Positions 48,880 to 57,822 of a DNA stretch of 64,000 nucleotides are shown piece after piece; the stretch's first letter is position 1; each line of letters begins with the position of its first letter. Both the position numbers and the translations under genes were made by a program. The notes beneath the pieces are model-generated. The model had not been told where the DNA came from and searched no databases. It saw nothing but the letters and a program-made list of their open reading frames with translations. This DNA is from CAVSJJ01 sp963728395. Its GTDB lineage: Bacteria; Actinomycetota; Actinomycetes; Actinomycetales; Dermatophilaceae. The DNA is taken from positions 62,001 through 126,000 of the forward strand of contig CAVSJJ010000006.1 of NCBI GenBank assembly GCA_963728395.1. The letters are read 5' to 3'.

Positions 48880-50495
48880 CGGACGAGACGCTCCAGGGTC
48901 CCGTCGTGGACGGGACGCCAGGGACCGATCGGCCGGACTCCGGTCCCGGGGCGAACGGCGACGTCGTGCTGCGCGCCGTCGACATCACGAAGACCTACGG
49001 CGCCACCCGAGCGCTCAAGGGCGTGAACTTCGAGGTGCGGCGCGGCAAGGTGACGACCCTGTTCGGCGAGAACGGCGCCGGCAAGTCGACCCTGATGAAG
49101 ACCCTCGCCGGCGTCGAGCGGCCGACCTCCGGGCAGCTCATCCTCGACGGCGAGCCCATCGAGCTGCACTCGACGAACGACGCGCTCGACAAGGGCATCG
49201 CGATCATCCACCAGGAGCTCAACCTCTGCCCCAACCTCAGCATCCGCGACAACATCTTCGTCGGTCGCGAGCTGCGGACGAGGACCGGGGCGATCGACTA
49301 TGCCGCCGAGCGGAAGGTCGCCCTGGAGCTGTTGGAGCGGCTCGAGGAGAAGCTCGACCCGAACACGCTGGTCGCGACGCTCCGACTCGGCCAGCAGCAG
49401 ATCGTGGAGATCGCCCGAGCGCTCGCCGCCAAGGCCAGGATCCTCATCATGGACGAGCCGACCTCGGCCCTCAGCGCCTCCGAGGTCGAGGTCCTCTTCA
49501 AGGTCATCCGCGAGCTGACCGCCCAGGGCGTCGCCATCGTCTACATCTCTCATCACCTCGAAGAGGCCATCGAGATCTCCGACTACGCGGTCGTCTTCCG
49601 GGACGGCAGCCTCATCGCGACGGAGGACGCGGACAAGATCGACATGGGCTGGGTCGTCTCGAAGATGGTCGGCCACGAGGCGGAGTACGACTTCCGGGAC
49701 GTCGAGCGCACGTACGGCGAGGTCGCCCTCGAGATCGAGGGGGTCACCGTCATCAGCCCGGAGGGCGGGGGCAAGGTCGCCGTCAACAACGTCTCGATCG
49801 ACGTGCGCGAGGGCGAGATCGTCTGTCTCTACGGCCTCATGGGCGCCGGCCGCACCGAGCTGATGGAGGCGCTGTCCGGCCGCGACGAGGTCCAGTCCGG
49901 CGAGATCCGGGTGAACGGCCGAAGCGTCGTCAAGATGAGCATCCAGGAACGGATCGCCAACGGCATGGGCCTGGTCCCCGAGGACCGGCAGCGCGACGGG
50001 CTCGTCCAGATGATGACCGTCGGCGAGAACCTCTCGCTCGCCAGCCTCCTCCGGCTGCGCAAGGCGTCCTTCGTGTCCCGCGCCCTGGAGAAGGCCGGCG
50101 TCACCCAGAAGGTGGCCGAGGTGAACGTCAAGACCGAGGGTCCGCACATGCCGATCACGTCGCTCTCGGGCGGCAACCAGCAGAAGGTCGTCATCGGCAA
50201 GATCCTCCTCGCCGAGCCGAAGGTCATCCTCCTCGACGAGCCGACCCGAGGGATCGACGTGGGCGCGAAGGGCGAGATCTTCAGCCTGCTCTTCGAGCAG
50301 GCCAAGGACGGCCTCGCGGTCCTGTACGTCACCTCCGAGGTCGGCGAGGCACTCACCGCGTCCCACCGCGTCATCGTCATGAACAAGGGCCGGATCGTCC
50401 GCGAGTTCGACCCCCGCACCGCAACACGTGAAGAAATCATGGCGGCTTCCGGTGAGGCCGTCGTCGACCATGAAGAGGGAGCGACCCGTGGCTGA
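48876..50495 (+). CDS. Ribose-type sugar ABC transporter ATPase
   Basis: 539-residue double-domain ATPase (RbsA/XylG type). The N-terminal cassette has GENGAGKST, LRLGQQQIVEIARALA and LIMDEPTSALSASE. The C-terminal cassette has a degenerate Walker A (YGLMGAGRTE), the signature LSGGNQQKVV and LLDEPTRGIDVGAKGE. It energises import by the adjacent permease. The ATG overlaps the DUF2291 stop, and its own stop overlaps the permease start. Confidence 0.95.
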   Translation: MTDETLQGPVVDGTPGTDRPDSGPGANGDVVLRAVDITKTYGATRALKGVNFEVRRGKVTTLFGENGAGKSTLMKTLAGVERPTSGQLILDGEPIELHSTNDALDKGIAIIHQELNLCPNLSIRDNIFVGRELRTRTGAIDYAAERKVALELLERLEEKLDPNTLVATLRLGQQQIVEIARALAAKARILIMDEPTSALSASEVEVLFKVIRELTAQGVAIVYISHHLEEAIEISDYAVVFRDGSLIATEDADKIDMGWVVSKMVGHEAEYDFRDVERTYGEVALEIEGVTVISPEGGGKVAVNNVSIDVREGEIVCLYGLMGAGRTELMEALSGRDEVQSGEIRVNGRSVVKMSIQERIANGMGLVPEDRQRDGLVQMMTVGENLSLASLLRLRKASFVSRALEKAGVTQKVAEVNVKTEGPHMPITSLSGGNQQKVVIGKILLAEPKVILLDEPTRGIDVGAKGEIFSLLFEQAKDGLAVLYVTSEVGEALTASHRVIVMNKGRIVREFDPRTATREEIMAASGEAVVDHEEGATRG

Positions 50496-51612
50496 GACCG
50501 CTGCGACGACCGCGAACGGCTCAGGCCGGAAGATCAACTGGAACGCCGTCTTCATGGAGGGCCGGGCCCTCATGGCGCTCGCCCTGATCATCGCCATCTT
50601 CTCCGTCATGTCGGACAAGTTCCTCCAGTACGACAACCTCATCCTGATGACGCGGCACGTCGCGATGAACGCCATCCTCGCGATCGGGATGCTCATGGTC
50701 ATCCTCAACGGCGGCATCGACCTGTCCGTCGGGTCGACCGTGGGGCTGTCCGGCGTCGTCGCCGGCTATCTGCTGCAGGGCCTGAACGTCCCGTTCTCCG
50801 ACCTGGTGGCCTACCCCGCCGTGTGGGTCGTCGTCGTCATCTCGATGCTGGTCGGCGCCCTCGTCGGATGGGTCAACGGCTTCGTCGTCACCCGGCTACG
50901 CGTCGCCCCGTTCATCGCGACACTCGGCATGCTGTACGTGGCCCGGGGGATCGCCCTCCTCATCACCAACGGCCTCACCTTCACGAAGCTGAGCGGCACC
51001 GACGCCCTGGGCAACACCGGCTTCATCACGGTCCTCGCCGGCGCCCCGCTCGGCATCCCGATGCCGGTGTGGATGATGGTCGTCTTCGCGATCATCTTCT
51101 CCGTCGTCCTCGCCCGCACCCCGTTCGGCCGGTGGCTCTACGCGATGGGCGGCAACATCCGCGCGGCCCAGCTGTCCGGCGTGCCGACCGTCAAGGTGGA
51201 GACCCGCATCTACGTCATCTCCGGCATCTGCGCCGCGATGGTCGGCCTCCTCCTCACCGCCGACCTTCCGGCCGCGACCCCGAAGGGCGGCGAGCAGTAT
51301 GAGCTCAATGCCATCGCCGCGGTCGTCATCGGCGGCGCCGCACTCGCCGGCGGTCGGGGCACCGTCCGAGGCACCCTCATCGGCGCGTTCGTCATCGGCT
51401 TCCTCGTCGACGGCCTCGTCCTCGTGGGCGTCTCGGTCTTCTGGCAGCAGGTCATCAAGGGCGCGGTGATCATCCTCGCGGTCGCCCTCGACCAGGGCCA
51501 GCAGCGACTCCAGGCACGGTCAGCGGTGCGACGCGCCGCGGCCGCAACACACGCTTCCCGCGGCGGCACGCCGTCGGGCAAGACGCCGGCGGGAACCTCC
51601 TCCAACCGGTGA
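50488..51612 (+). CDS. Ribose-type sugar ABC transporter permease
   Basis: 374-residue BPD_transp_2 permease with eight to ten membrane helices: ILAIGMLMVILNGGIDLSVG, GWVNGFVVTRLRVAPFIATL, YAMGGNIRAAQLSGV and AVVIGGAALAGGRGTVRGTL. The GTG start at 50488 has GAGGGAG 6 nt upstream and overlaps the ATPase stop. An ATG at 50470 is an alternative. The C-terminal 30 residues are a basic/Ser-rich tail. Confidence 0.95.
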   Translation: MAETAATTANGSGRKINWNAVFMEGRALMALALIIAIFSVMSDKFLQYDNLILMTRHVAMNAILAIGMLMVILNGGIDLSVGSTVGLSGVVAGYLLQGLNVPFSDLVAYPAVWVVVVISMLVGALVGWVNGFVVTRLRVAPFIATLGMLYVARGIALLITNGLTFTKLSGTDALGNTGFITVLAGAPLGIPMPVWMMVVFAIIFSVVLARTPFGRWLYAMGGNIRAAQLSGVPTVKVETRIYVISGICAAMVGLLLTADLPAATPKGGEQYELNAIAAVVIGGAALAGGRGTVRGTLIGAFVIGFLVDGLVLVGVSVFWQQVIKGAVIILAVALDQGQQRLQARSAVRRAAAATHASRGGTPSGKTPAGTSSNR

Positions 51613-51641
51613 CCAGCGAGACCCGAAAGGTACTCACACTC

Positions 51642-52634
51642 ATGATGCGCAAGAAGATCGGCGCGCTGATCACCGCGGGGGCCGTGGCGATCACTCTGGC
51701 TGCATGCGGCAGCAGCAGCTCAGGTGGCTCCGGCTCCGCCGCGGCCGGTGGCGGCGACACGGCTGGTGGCACCATCGCCATCATCACCGTCGACCCGTCG
51801 AACCCCTACTGGAAGGCCGAGGTCGACACGGCTCAGTCCGAGGCCAAGAAGCTCGGCTACGACACGACCGTCGACGCCCACGGCAACGACCCGGACAAGC
51901 AGAACCAGTTCATCGACGGCGCCATCTCCAAGAAGGTCAAGGCCATCATCCTCGACCCGGCCGGCGCGGACGAGTCCGTCGGCGCCGTGAAGAAGGCGAC
52001 CGACGCGGGCATCCCGGTGTTCCTCGTCAACGCCGAGATCTCCGAGCAGGGCATTGCCAAGAGCCAGATCGTCTCCAACAACGCCCAGGGCGCAACCCTC
52101 GGCGCCCAGGAGTGGGCCAAGGCCATGGGCGGCAAGGGCACGTACGTCGAGCTCTTCGGCAACCCGACCGACAACAACGCCCGGGTCCGCTCGGACGCCT
52201 ACCACGCCGTTCTCTCCCAGTACCCCGACCTGAAGATGGTCCAGAAGGAGACGGCGAACTGGGACCGCCAGCAGGGCAAGGCAAAGATGGAGATCATGCT
52301 GTCGGCGCACCCCGACATCAACGGCGTCATCTCCGGTAACGACGAGATGGCTCTCGGTGCGATCGCCGCGCTCAAGGACGCCGGCAAGCTCGACCAGGTG
52401 ACGGTCCTCGGCTTCGACGGCAACCAGGACGCCGTCGACGCGGTCACGGCCGGCGAGATGATCGCCACCGTCCTCCAGCCCATCGTCCAGGGCACGACCC
52501 TCGCCGTTCAGCAGGCCGACAGCTACCTCAAGAACGGAGAGACCGGCGCCAGCTCCGAGAAGCAGGCTCTGGACTGCGTTCTGATCACCAAGGACAACGC
52601 GGCCAAGTTCAACAACTTCGTCCCGCTCTCCTGA
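51642..52634 (+). CDS. Ribose-type sugar/polyol-binding lipoprotein
   Basis: 330 residues. Lipoprotein signal (KKIGALITAGAVAITLAAC, lipidated Cys22), Gly/Ser linker, then a periplasmic-binding type I fold: IAIITVDPSNPYWKAEVD, FIDGAISKKVKAIILDPAG, GKGTYVELFGNPTDNNARVR and GVISGNDEMALGAIAALKD. It should bind the sugar or polyol imported by the locus. ATG 51642 chosen because the signal starts there; a GTG at 51609 overlapping the permease stop is possible. Confidence 0.93.
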   Translation: MMRKKIGALITAGAVAITLAACGSSSSGGSGSAAAGGGDTAGGTIAIITVDPSNPYWKAEVDTAQSEAKKLGYDTTVDAHGNDPDKQNQFIDGAISKKVKAIILDPAGADESVGAVKKATDAGIPVFLVNAEISEQGIAKSQIVSNNAQGATLGAQEWAKAMGGKGTYVELFGNPTDNNARVRSDAYHAVLSQYPDLKMVQKETANWDRQQGKAKMEIMLSAHPDINGVISGNDEMALGAIAALKDAGKLDQVTVLGFDGNQDAVDAVTAGEMIATVLQPIVQGTTLAVQQADSYLKNGETGASSEKQALDCVLITKDNAAKFNNFVPLS

Positions 52635-52650
52635 CGTAACACCCCTGGGT

Positions 52651-52685
52651 CCCCGGGCCGCCTCCCCCCCTCAGGCGGTCCGGGG
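52651..52685 (+). terminator. Hairpin after the sugar ABC operon
   Basis: CCCCGGGCCGCCT (52651-52663) pairs with AGGCGGTCCGGGG (52673-52685) with one G-U wobble. The remaining gap up to the next gene shows two GTATGCC-type motifs near 52735 and 52827 and nothing else recognisable. Confidence 0.65.
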
Positions 52686-52886
52686 AAACCCTCCACCGTC
52701 GTAGGGTCCGGGCCCGCCCGGCGCCATACCCACCCGTATGCCGCCGCCGCGAGTGGCTCCCCGACGACGGGCCGCGACCAGCGGATCCTGCCAGCCGCCT
52801 CACTCGACCGGAGCCCGGTCCACCCCGGCATACCCGCAGACATCCATCACAGTGCACCGACAGCCCGGTTCAGGAGGCTCTTCCCC

Positions 52887-54599
52887 ATGTCCACCTCGCA
52901 GCTCAGCCCCGCGACCCGCACCGACGTCCTGCAGCGCCTCGGCGAGACGCAGTACGACGTGCTCGTCATCGGCGGCGGGGTGACCGGCGCCGGAGTCGCC
53001 CTCGATGCGACGACCCGCGGCATGCGCGTCGCCCTCGTCGAGAAGCGCGACTGGGCCTCCGGCACCTCCAGTCGCTCCGGCAAGCTCATCCATGGCGGCC
53101 TGCGCTACCTCGAACAGCTCAACTTCGGCCTCGTGCGCGAGGCACTCAAGGAGCGTCGCCTCATCCTCAAGACGCTCGCGCCCCACCTGGCCGTCCCGCT
53201 CCAGTTCATCTACCCGATCAAGCACCGGATCTGGGAGCGGGCCTACATGGGCTCCGGCGTCCTGCTCTACGACACGATGGGTGGCGCCGGCGCCGTGCCG
53301 CATCACAGCCATCTGACGATGAAGAAGATCCGTGGGCTTGCACCCGGCCTCGATGAGAGCGCACTCGTCGGGGGCATCAGCTTCTACGACGTCCAGATCG
53401 ACGACGCCCGGCACACGATGGAGCTCGTCCGCACCGCGGCGTCGCGCGGAGCCGACGTCGCCGCGGCACTCGCCGTCGACGACCTCCTGGTCGAGCACGG
53501 CACCGTCGTCGGCGCGCGGGTCATCGACACCGAGACGGGCCAGCACATCGAGATCCGGGCCAGGGTCGTCGTCAACGCCGCGGGCGTGTGGAGCGACCGG
53601 ATCCGTTCGATGGCACCGGGGACACCCGGCTTCTCGGTCCGCGCCTCCAAGGGGATCCACCTCATGGTCCCCCGCGACCGGATCGACTCGAACATCTCCC
53701 TCTTCGTCCGCGCCGAGGACAGCGTCCTCTTCGTCCGGATCTGGGGCGACCACTGGCTCATCGGGACGACCGACACGACGTGGAAGGAGAGCCTCGACCA
53801 CCCCGCCGCGACGGCGACGGACATCGAGTATCTGCTGCGCAACGTCAACCGCGTCCTGAAGCGGAAGCTGACCGTCGACGACGTCGACGGTGTCTTCTCC
53901 GGCCTGCGCCCGCTCGTCACGGACGACACCTCCGTCAACAGCAAGCTCTCCCGCGAGCACGCCGTCGAGATGTCGCCCCCCGGCCTCATCACCGTCGCGG
54001 GGGGCAAGTACACGACCTACCGCGTCATGGCCAAGGACGTCCTCGACGAGGCCGGGCCCTACCTCGGCAACACGACTGCGTGCACGACCGAGACGGTCCG
54101 GATGGTCGGCGCCATCGGCCTGGACCAGGCGAGGACCCGCATCCGGCGCGAGGCGCCCGGCCTCGGCTGGAGCACCGAGGTCGTCGACCACCTGTTGCGG
54201 CGCTACGGCTCGATGGTGACCGACATCCTCGAGCTCGTCGAGCGGCGGCCCGAGCTGAAGGAGCCAGTGCCCGGCGCCCCCCGCTACATCCTGGCCGAGA
54301 TCGTGTATGCCGTGACCCACGAGGGAGCGCTGCACGTCGACGACGTCCTCACCCGACGGACCCACATCGCCATCGACACCCCCCATCGCGGGATCGAGTC
54401 GGTCGAGGTGGTCGGCGCGCTGGTCGGGGCCGAGCTCGGCTGGGACGCCGCGCGCACCGCCGCCGAGATCCAGCACTACCGGGACCGGGTCCGGGTCGAG
54501 CGCGAGGCCGAGCAGGTGCCGGACGACGTGTCCGCCGCCCGGATCCGCGACGAGGTCGTCGACCCGAGAGTCGCCGCGACACAGCGTGACGAACCGTGA
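52887..54599 (+). CDS. glpD: GlpD-like FAD dehydrogenase (glycerol-3-phosphate dehydrogenase family), copy 2
   Basis: 570 residues: VLVIGGGVTGAGVALDATTR (FAD), TSSRSGKLIHGGLRYLEQLN, VVNAAGVWSDRI, HWLIGTTDTTWKESLDHPAA, GLRPLVTDDTS and VAGGKYTTYRVMAKD, with a C-terminal DAO_C domain. It is closer to classical actinobacterial GlpD than copy 1 and could be the true glycerol-3-phosphate enzyme or a polyol-phosphate homologue. CAGGAGG precedes the ATG. The DeoR regulator gene overlaps its stop. Confidence 0.88.
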   Translation: MSTSQLSPATRTDVLQRLGETQYDVLVIGGGVTGAGVALDATTRGMRVALVEKRDWASGTSSRSGKLIHGGLRYLEQLNFGLVREALKERRLILKTLAPHLAVPLQFIYPIKHRIWERAYMGSGVLLYDTMGGAGAVPHHSHLTMKKIRGLAPGLDESALVGGISFYDVQIDDARHTMELVRTAASRGADVAAALAVDDLLVEHGTVVGARVIDTETGQHIEIRARVVVNAAGVWSDRIRSMAPGTPGFSVRASKGIHLMVPRDRIDSNISLFVRAEDSVLFVRIWGDHWLIGTTDTTWKESLDHPAATATDIEYLLRNVNRVLKRKLTVDDVDGVFSGLRPLVTDDTSVNSKLSREHAVEMSPPGLITVAGGKYTTYRVMAKDVLDEAGPYLGNTTACTTETVRMVGAIGLDQARTRIRREAPGLGWSTEVVDHLLRRYGSMVTDILELVERRPELKEPVPGAPRYILAEIVYAVTHEGALHVDDVLTRRTHIAIDTPHRGIESVEVVGALVGAELGWDAARTAAEIQHYRDRVRVEREAEQVPDDVSAARIRDEVVDPRVAATQRDEP

Positions 54600-55420
54600 C
54601 AACTCACACTCTTGTTGGGAACTATGGTCGCGTGCCGCCCAAACCACGCGCCAAGAAGACCATCAACCGGCAACGCCTGATCCTCGACAAGGTCATCGCG
54701 TCCGGGTCCTGCACGGCGCAGGAGCTCGCCACCGAGTTCGATGTGTCGATCATGACGATCCATCGCGACCTCGACGAACTCGAGCGCCGCGGCGCGGTCC
54801 GCAAGTTCCACGGAGGGGTCACGGCTCAGCCGTCGGCGGTCTTCGAGTCACAGATGTCCTACCGGATGCACGCCAACGACGCCGAGAAGGCCTCGATCGC
54901 CGAGGCGGCGTTGGCGCACGTCGAGCCGGGGATGTCGATCATGCTCGACGACTCGACGACGGTCCTGAAGATGATCCCCGGTCTCGTCGAGCTGGCCCCG
55001 CTCCACGTGGCGACGACGTGCATGGCCGCCCTGCGTCAGCTGGCCGACCTCAACGAGCACGACGGGCTGCGGATCATCGGCCTCGGCGGCGACTACGACG
55101 CCGCCCACGACTCCTTCGTCGGCATCCGGTGCGTCGAGCAGATCGAGGCGATGCGCGCCGACGCCCTCTTCATGTCGACGTCGGCCGTCTCCGGTGGCAT
55201 CGCCTTCCACCAGGAGGACCGGATCGTCTCGGTCAAGCGGGCGATGATCCGCGCCTGCACCAAGCGCTATCTCCTCGTCGACAACAGCAAGTTCAACAAG
55301 GTCGCCCTCCACCGGCTCAGCGCCCTGAAGGACTTCGACCTCGTCATCACCGACACGCGGGTCGACGCCGGCGTCCTCGGTGAGCTGGACTCGCTCGGGG
55401 TCCCCTACGAGGTCGTCTGA
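54596..55420 (+). CDS. DeoR/GlpR-family transcriptional regulator
   Basis: Up to 274 residues. The HTH (SGSCTAQELATEFDVSIMTI, HRDLDELERRGAVRKFHGG) is followed by a sugar-phosphate-sensing DeoR C-terminal domain (IMLDDSTTVLKM, IIGLGGDYDAAHDSF, ADALFMSTSAVS, CTKRYLLVDNSKF). It most likely represses the polyol locus until a phosphorylated intermediate appears. Start is either the GTG overlapping the glpD stop (54596) or GTG 54632; neither has a strong ribosome site. Confidence 0.88.
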   Translation: MTTHTLVGNYGRVPPKPRAKKTINRQRLILDKVIASGSCTAQELATEFDVSIMTIHRDLDELERRGAVRKFHGGVTAQPSAVFESQMSYRMHANDAEKASIAEAALAHVEPGMSIMLDDSTTVLKMIPGLVELAPLHVATTCMAALRQLADLNEHDGLRIIGLGGDYDAAHDSFVGIRCVEQIEAMRADALFMSTSAVSGGIAFHQEDRIVSVKRAMIRACTKRYLLVDNSKFNKVALHRLSALKDFDLVITDTRVDAGVLGELDSLGVPYEVV

Positions 55421-55442
55421 GGCCGGTCAGCGCTGCGGGCCC

Positions 55443-55485
55443 GGTCGACGGGGGGTGGCGGCGGGCCCGCCGCCGCGGCTCGACC
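55443..55485. terminator. Nested GC hairpin between deoR and the TIM-barrel isomerase gene
   Basis: GGTCGA and TCGACC enclose the perfect 18-bp palindrome GGCGGCGGGCCCGCCGCC (55457-55474); a partial direct copy of the core follows at 55487-55500. It lies between convergent genes. Confidence 0.6.
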
Positions 55486-55551
55486 CGGCGGCGGGCCCGC
55501 TGTCCGATCCCGCCCCGCGGTGCCGCCACGGGGTTCGTCGGTCTGGGTGGG

Positions 55552-56307
55552 TCAGCCCGAGTGGGCCTCGGCGAGGATGCCCCGGACGGCCTCGGGGTCG
55601 TGGCCGAACCGGCCGAGGAAGAGCCCGTCGACGCTGTCACCGAGCTCGGTGAGCAGCCCGGGACCGGCGCTGCCGCCGTAGATGACCGAGACGTCGTCCA
55701 GCTCGCCCAGGAACGTGGCCCGGACCCGGCGACAGACGTCCGCGACGTAGCCCGCGGACGCCGGCCGCGGCTGGCCGATCGCCCAGTGCGGCTCGTAGGC
55801 GATGACGAGCCGGCCGGCGAGAGCGTCGGCCCGGCAGTCGGTCAGCGCGGAGCGGACCTCCTCGACGACGACCTCGGCGGCGGTGGCCGGCGCGGTCTCG
55901 ACGCGCTCGCCGACGCAGAGCAGCGGGACGAGGCCGTTGCGCCAGGCGGCCGCCACCTTCCCGGCGACGATGGCGTCGCTCTCGCCGAAGAGGGTGCGCC
56001 GCTCGGCGTGACCGACCTCGACGTGGGTGCAGCCCAGCTCGGCGAGCTCGGCGCCGGAGACCTCGCCGGTGAGGGCGCCGACGTCCTCGGTGCTGAGATC
56101 CTGGGCGCCGACCCGGACGGGGCTGCCGACGACCTCCTCGAGGACGCCCGGGATGGACGGGAAGGTCGGCAGGAGGACAAGCTCGGTGGCCCCGGTGCAG
56201 ACCCCCGGGTCCTGCCGGGCGATCGCCGCCAGCGCCCCGGCGAACTCCCGGGTGCGCCGGTGGGTGAAGTACATCTTCAGGCTCAGGCCGATCACCCTGG
56301 TTGGCAT
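55552..56307 (-). CDS. Triosephosphate-isomerase-family protein, probable tetrulose-phosphate isomerase
   Basis: 251-residue TIM barrel. The N-terminal catalytic loop reads IGLSLKMYF, with Ser where glycolytic TPI has Asn (NxK), Lys kept. The His loop is HVEVGHAERRTLFGE, the catalytic Glu is in VIAYEPHWAIG, and the phosphate loop is VIYGGSAGPG followed by LFLGRFGHDPEA rather than the usual VGGASL. Ser-x-Lys and the altered end are, as I recall, features of L-erythrulose-1-phosphate isomerases (EryH/LerI). Together with the RpiB-like gene this fits tetrose metabolism. Divergent from the RuBisCO-like gene. ATG at 56307. Confidence 0.82.
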   Translation of the reverse strand: MPTRVIGLSLKMYFTHRRTREFAGALAAIARQDPGVCTGATELVLLPTFPSIPGVLEEVVGSPVRVGAQDLSTEDVGALTGEVSGAELAELGCTHVEVGHAERRTLFGESDAIVAGKVAAAWRNGLVPLLCVGERVETAPATAAEVVVEEVRSALTDCRADALAGRLVIAYEPHWAIGQPRPASAGYVADVCRRVRATFLGELDDVSVIYGGSAGPGLLTELGDSVDGLFLGRFGHDPEAVRGILAEAHSG

Positions 56308-56392
56308 CGTCGGCGCTCCGTTCTCCCTGCGGTCCGGGTGGGCGTGGAACAGTTCCAAGTGTGAGACTGGCCCGATTCATGTCAGAAATCAA

Positions 56393-56422
56393 GCGACATC
56401 TAACATTCTGGGATGATATAAC
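56393..56422 (+). promoter_or_regulatory. AT-rich promoter candidate of the RuBisCO-like operon
   Basis: TATAAC (56417-56422) with GCGACA (56393-56398) 18 bp upstream lies in a conspicuously AT-rich patch (about 56375-56440) of the divergent gap. It is the best minus-10-like box in this part of the window. Confidence 0.45.
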
Positions 56423-56487
56423 AGAGCATAATTCACGATTCGGGGCCGCGGGAGCCGATCCGCGGCAGGAGCGGAGGGACGGGGTCG

Positions 56488-57771
56488 ATGGCGACCACAC
56501 GCGAGGTCTTCGCGGCGATCGAGGACGTGCGGACCCAGGAGTACGTGCTGGCCACGTACTACCTCGAGCTCGACCCGTCGACCGACATCCTCGACAAGGC
56601 CGCCGGCTTCGCGGTCGGGCAGACCCTCGGCACCTGGGTCGAGGTTCCCGGCATCACCGACGAGATGATCCGCCACCACCGGGGCAGGCTCGTCCGGGTC
56701 CAGGGCCTTCCCCCGGTCGACCTGTCGACCCTCGAGGAGGGCACGACCCGCAGCTACCTCATCCAGATCGCCCTGCCCACGGTCAATTTCGGCGGCCAGC
56801 TGCCGATGCTGCTGACCACCCTGCTCGGCAACGACGCCTCCACCTCGGTCCAGGCCAAGCTCGTCGACCTCGAGCTCCCGGACGCGTTCGTCGCCGGCTT
56901 CCCCGGCCCGCAGTTCGGCATCGAGGGGCTGCGCGACCTCGTCGGTGTCCACGACCGGCCGCTCCTGCTCAACATGATCAAGCCGTGCACCGGGCTGACC
57001 CCGGCACAGGGAGCGGCGATCTTCCGGGAGACCGCCCTCGGCGGGATCGACATGATCAAGGACGACGAGCTGCTCGGCTCGCCGGACTTCTCCCCAGTCG
57101 ACCAGCGGGTCCGCGCCTTCACCGCGGCGGCCCGGGAGGTGGCGCAGGAGACCGGCGTCGAGACGATCTACGCGCCGAACGTGACGACCCGCCCGGACCG
57201 GCTCCTCGACAACGCCCGTCGCGCGGTCGACGCCGGCGCCCGAGCCGTCATGCTCAACTTCGCCTCGGTCGGCTACGGCGCCCTCGAGGCGCTCGCCGAG
57301 CAGATCGGCGTGCCGGTCCTCGGTCACTACGCCTCGGCGGGGATGTTCTACGAGGGCCCCCGAAGCGGCATGTCCTCGACGATCGCGCTCGGCGTCCTTC
57401 CTCGCCTCGCGGGCGCCGACCTCGTCATGCTCAACACCCCCTACGGCGGCTACCCGATGAGCCGCCACCAGTACATCCTCACCGCGCTGCAGCTCACCGC
57501 GGCCCGGCCACACCTGCGTCCGGCGCTGCCGATCATCGGTGGAGGCGTCCATCCCGGGATCGTCGGCACCTACGTCCGCGAGCTGGGCACCGACATCATG
57601 CTCGCGGCCGGCGGTGCGGTGCAGGGCCACCCCGACGGCGCGGCCGCCGGCGTCCGGGCGATGAGGCAGGCCGTCGACGCCGCCGTGGCGGGCATACCCG
57701 TGGCTGAGGCGGCCGCCGAGTACCCCGAGCTCGCCGCCGCCCTCGCCCTCTGGCCGGTCCACCGCCCCTGA
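56488..57771 (+). CDS. RuBisCO-like protein (form IV type), possible decarboxylase
   Basis: 427 residues with the RuBisCO large-chain fold. Aligned by motif: MIKPCTG gives Lys165 (spinach Lys175 equivalent) but Cys167 for Lys177; GGIDMIKDDE gives Lys191, Asp193 and Glu194, so the carbamylated lysine and Mg ligands are intact. His280 in VLGHYASAG matches His294, followed by Tyr for Arg295. The loop-6 Lys334 is missing, and GGGVHPG replaces the Ser379 region. GGAVQGHPDG binds phosphate. True CO2 fixation is therefore unlikely. Related proteins decarboxylate 3-oxo-isoapionate 4-phosphate or act in methionine salvage. GGAGGGA precedes the ATG. Followed by RpiB-like and kinase genes. Confidence 0.9.
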   Translation: MATTREVFAAIEDVRTQEYVLATYYLELDPSTDILDKAAGFAVGQTLGTWVEVPGITDEMIRHHRGRLVRVQGLPPVDLSTLEEGTTRSYLIQIALPTVNFGGQLPMLLTTLLGNDASTSVQAKLVDLELPDAFVAGFPGPQFGIEGLRDLVGVHDRPLLLNMIKPCTGLTPAQGAAIFRETALGGIDMIKDDELLGSPDFSPVDQRVRAFTAAAREVAQETGVETIYAPNVTTRPDRLLDNARRAVDAGARAVMLNFASVGYGALEALAEQIGVPVLGHYASAGMFYEGPRSGMSSTIALGVLPRLAGADLVMLNTPYGGYPMSRHQYILTALQLTAARPHLRPALPIIGGGVHPGIVGTYVRELGTDIMLAAGGAVQGHPDGAAAGVRAMRQAVDAAVAGIPVAEAAAEYPELAAALALWPVHRP

Positions 57772-57822
57772 GCCCCCGCGGCCCCACCGAGAACCCACCG
57801 AAACCCAAGGAGCACCCTCACC

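Noticed and set aside
56488..57771. A true CO2-fixing RuBisCO.
   Set aside because: Loop-6 lysine and other substrate-binding residues are missing, and no phosphoribulokinase or AMP-phosphorylase gene is nearby.
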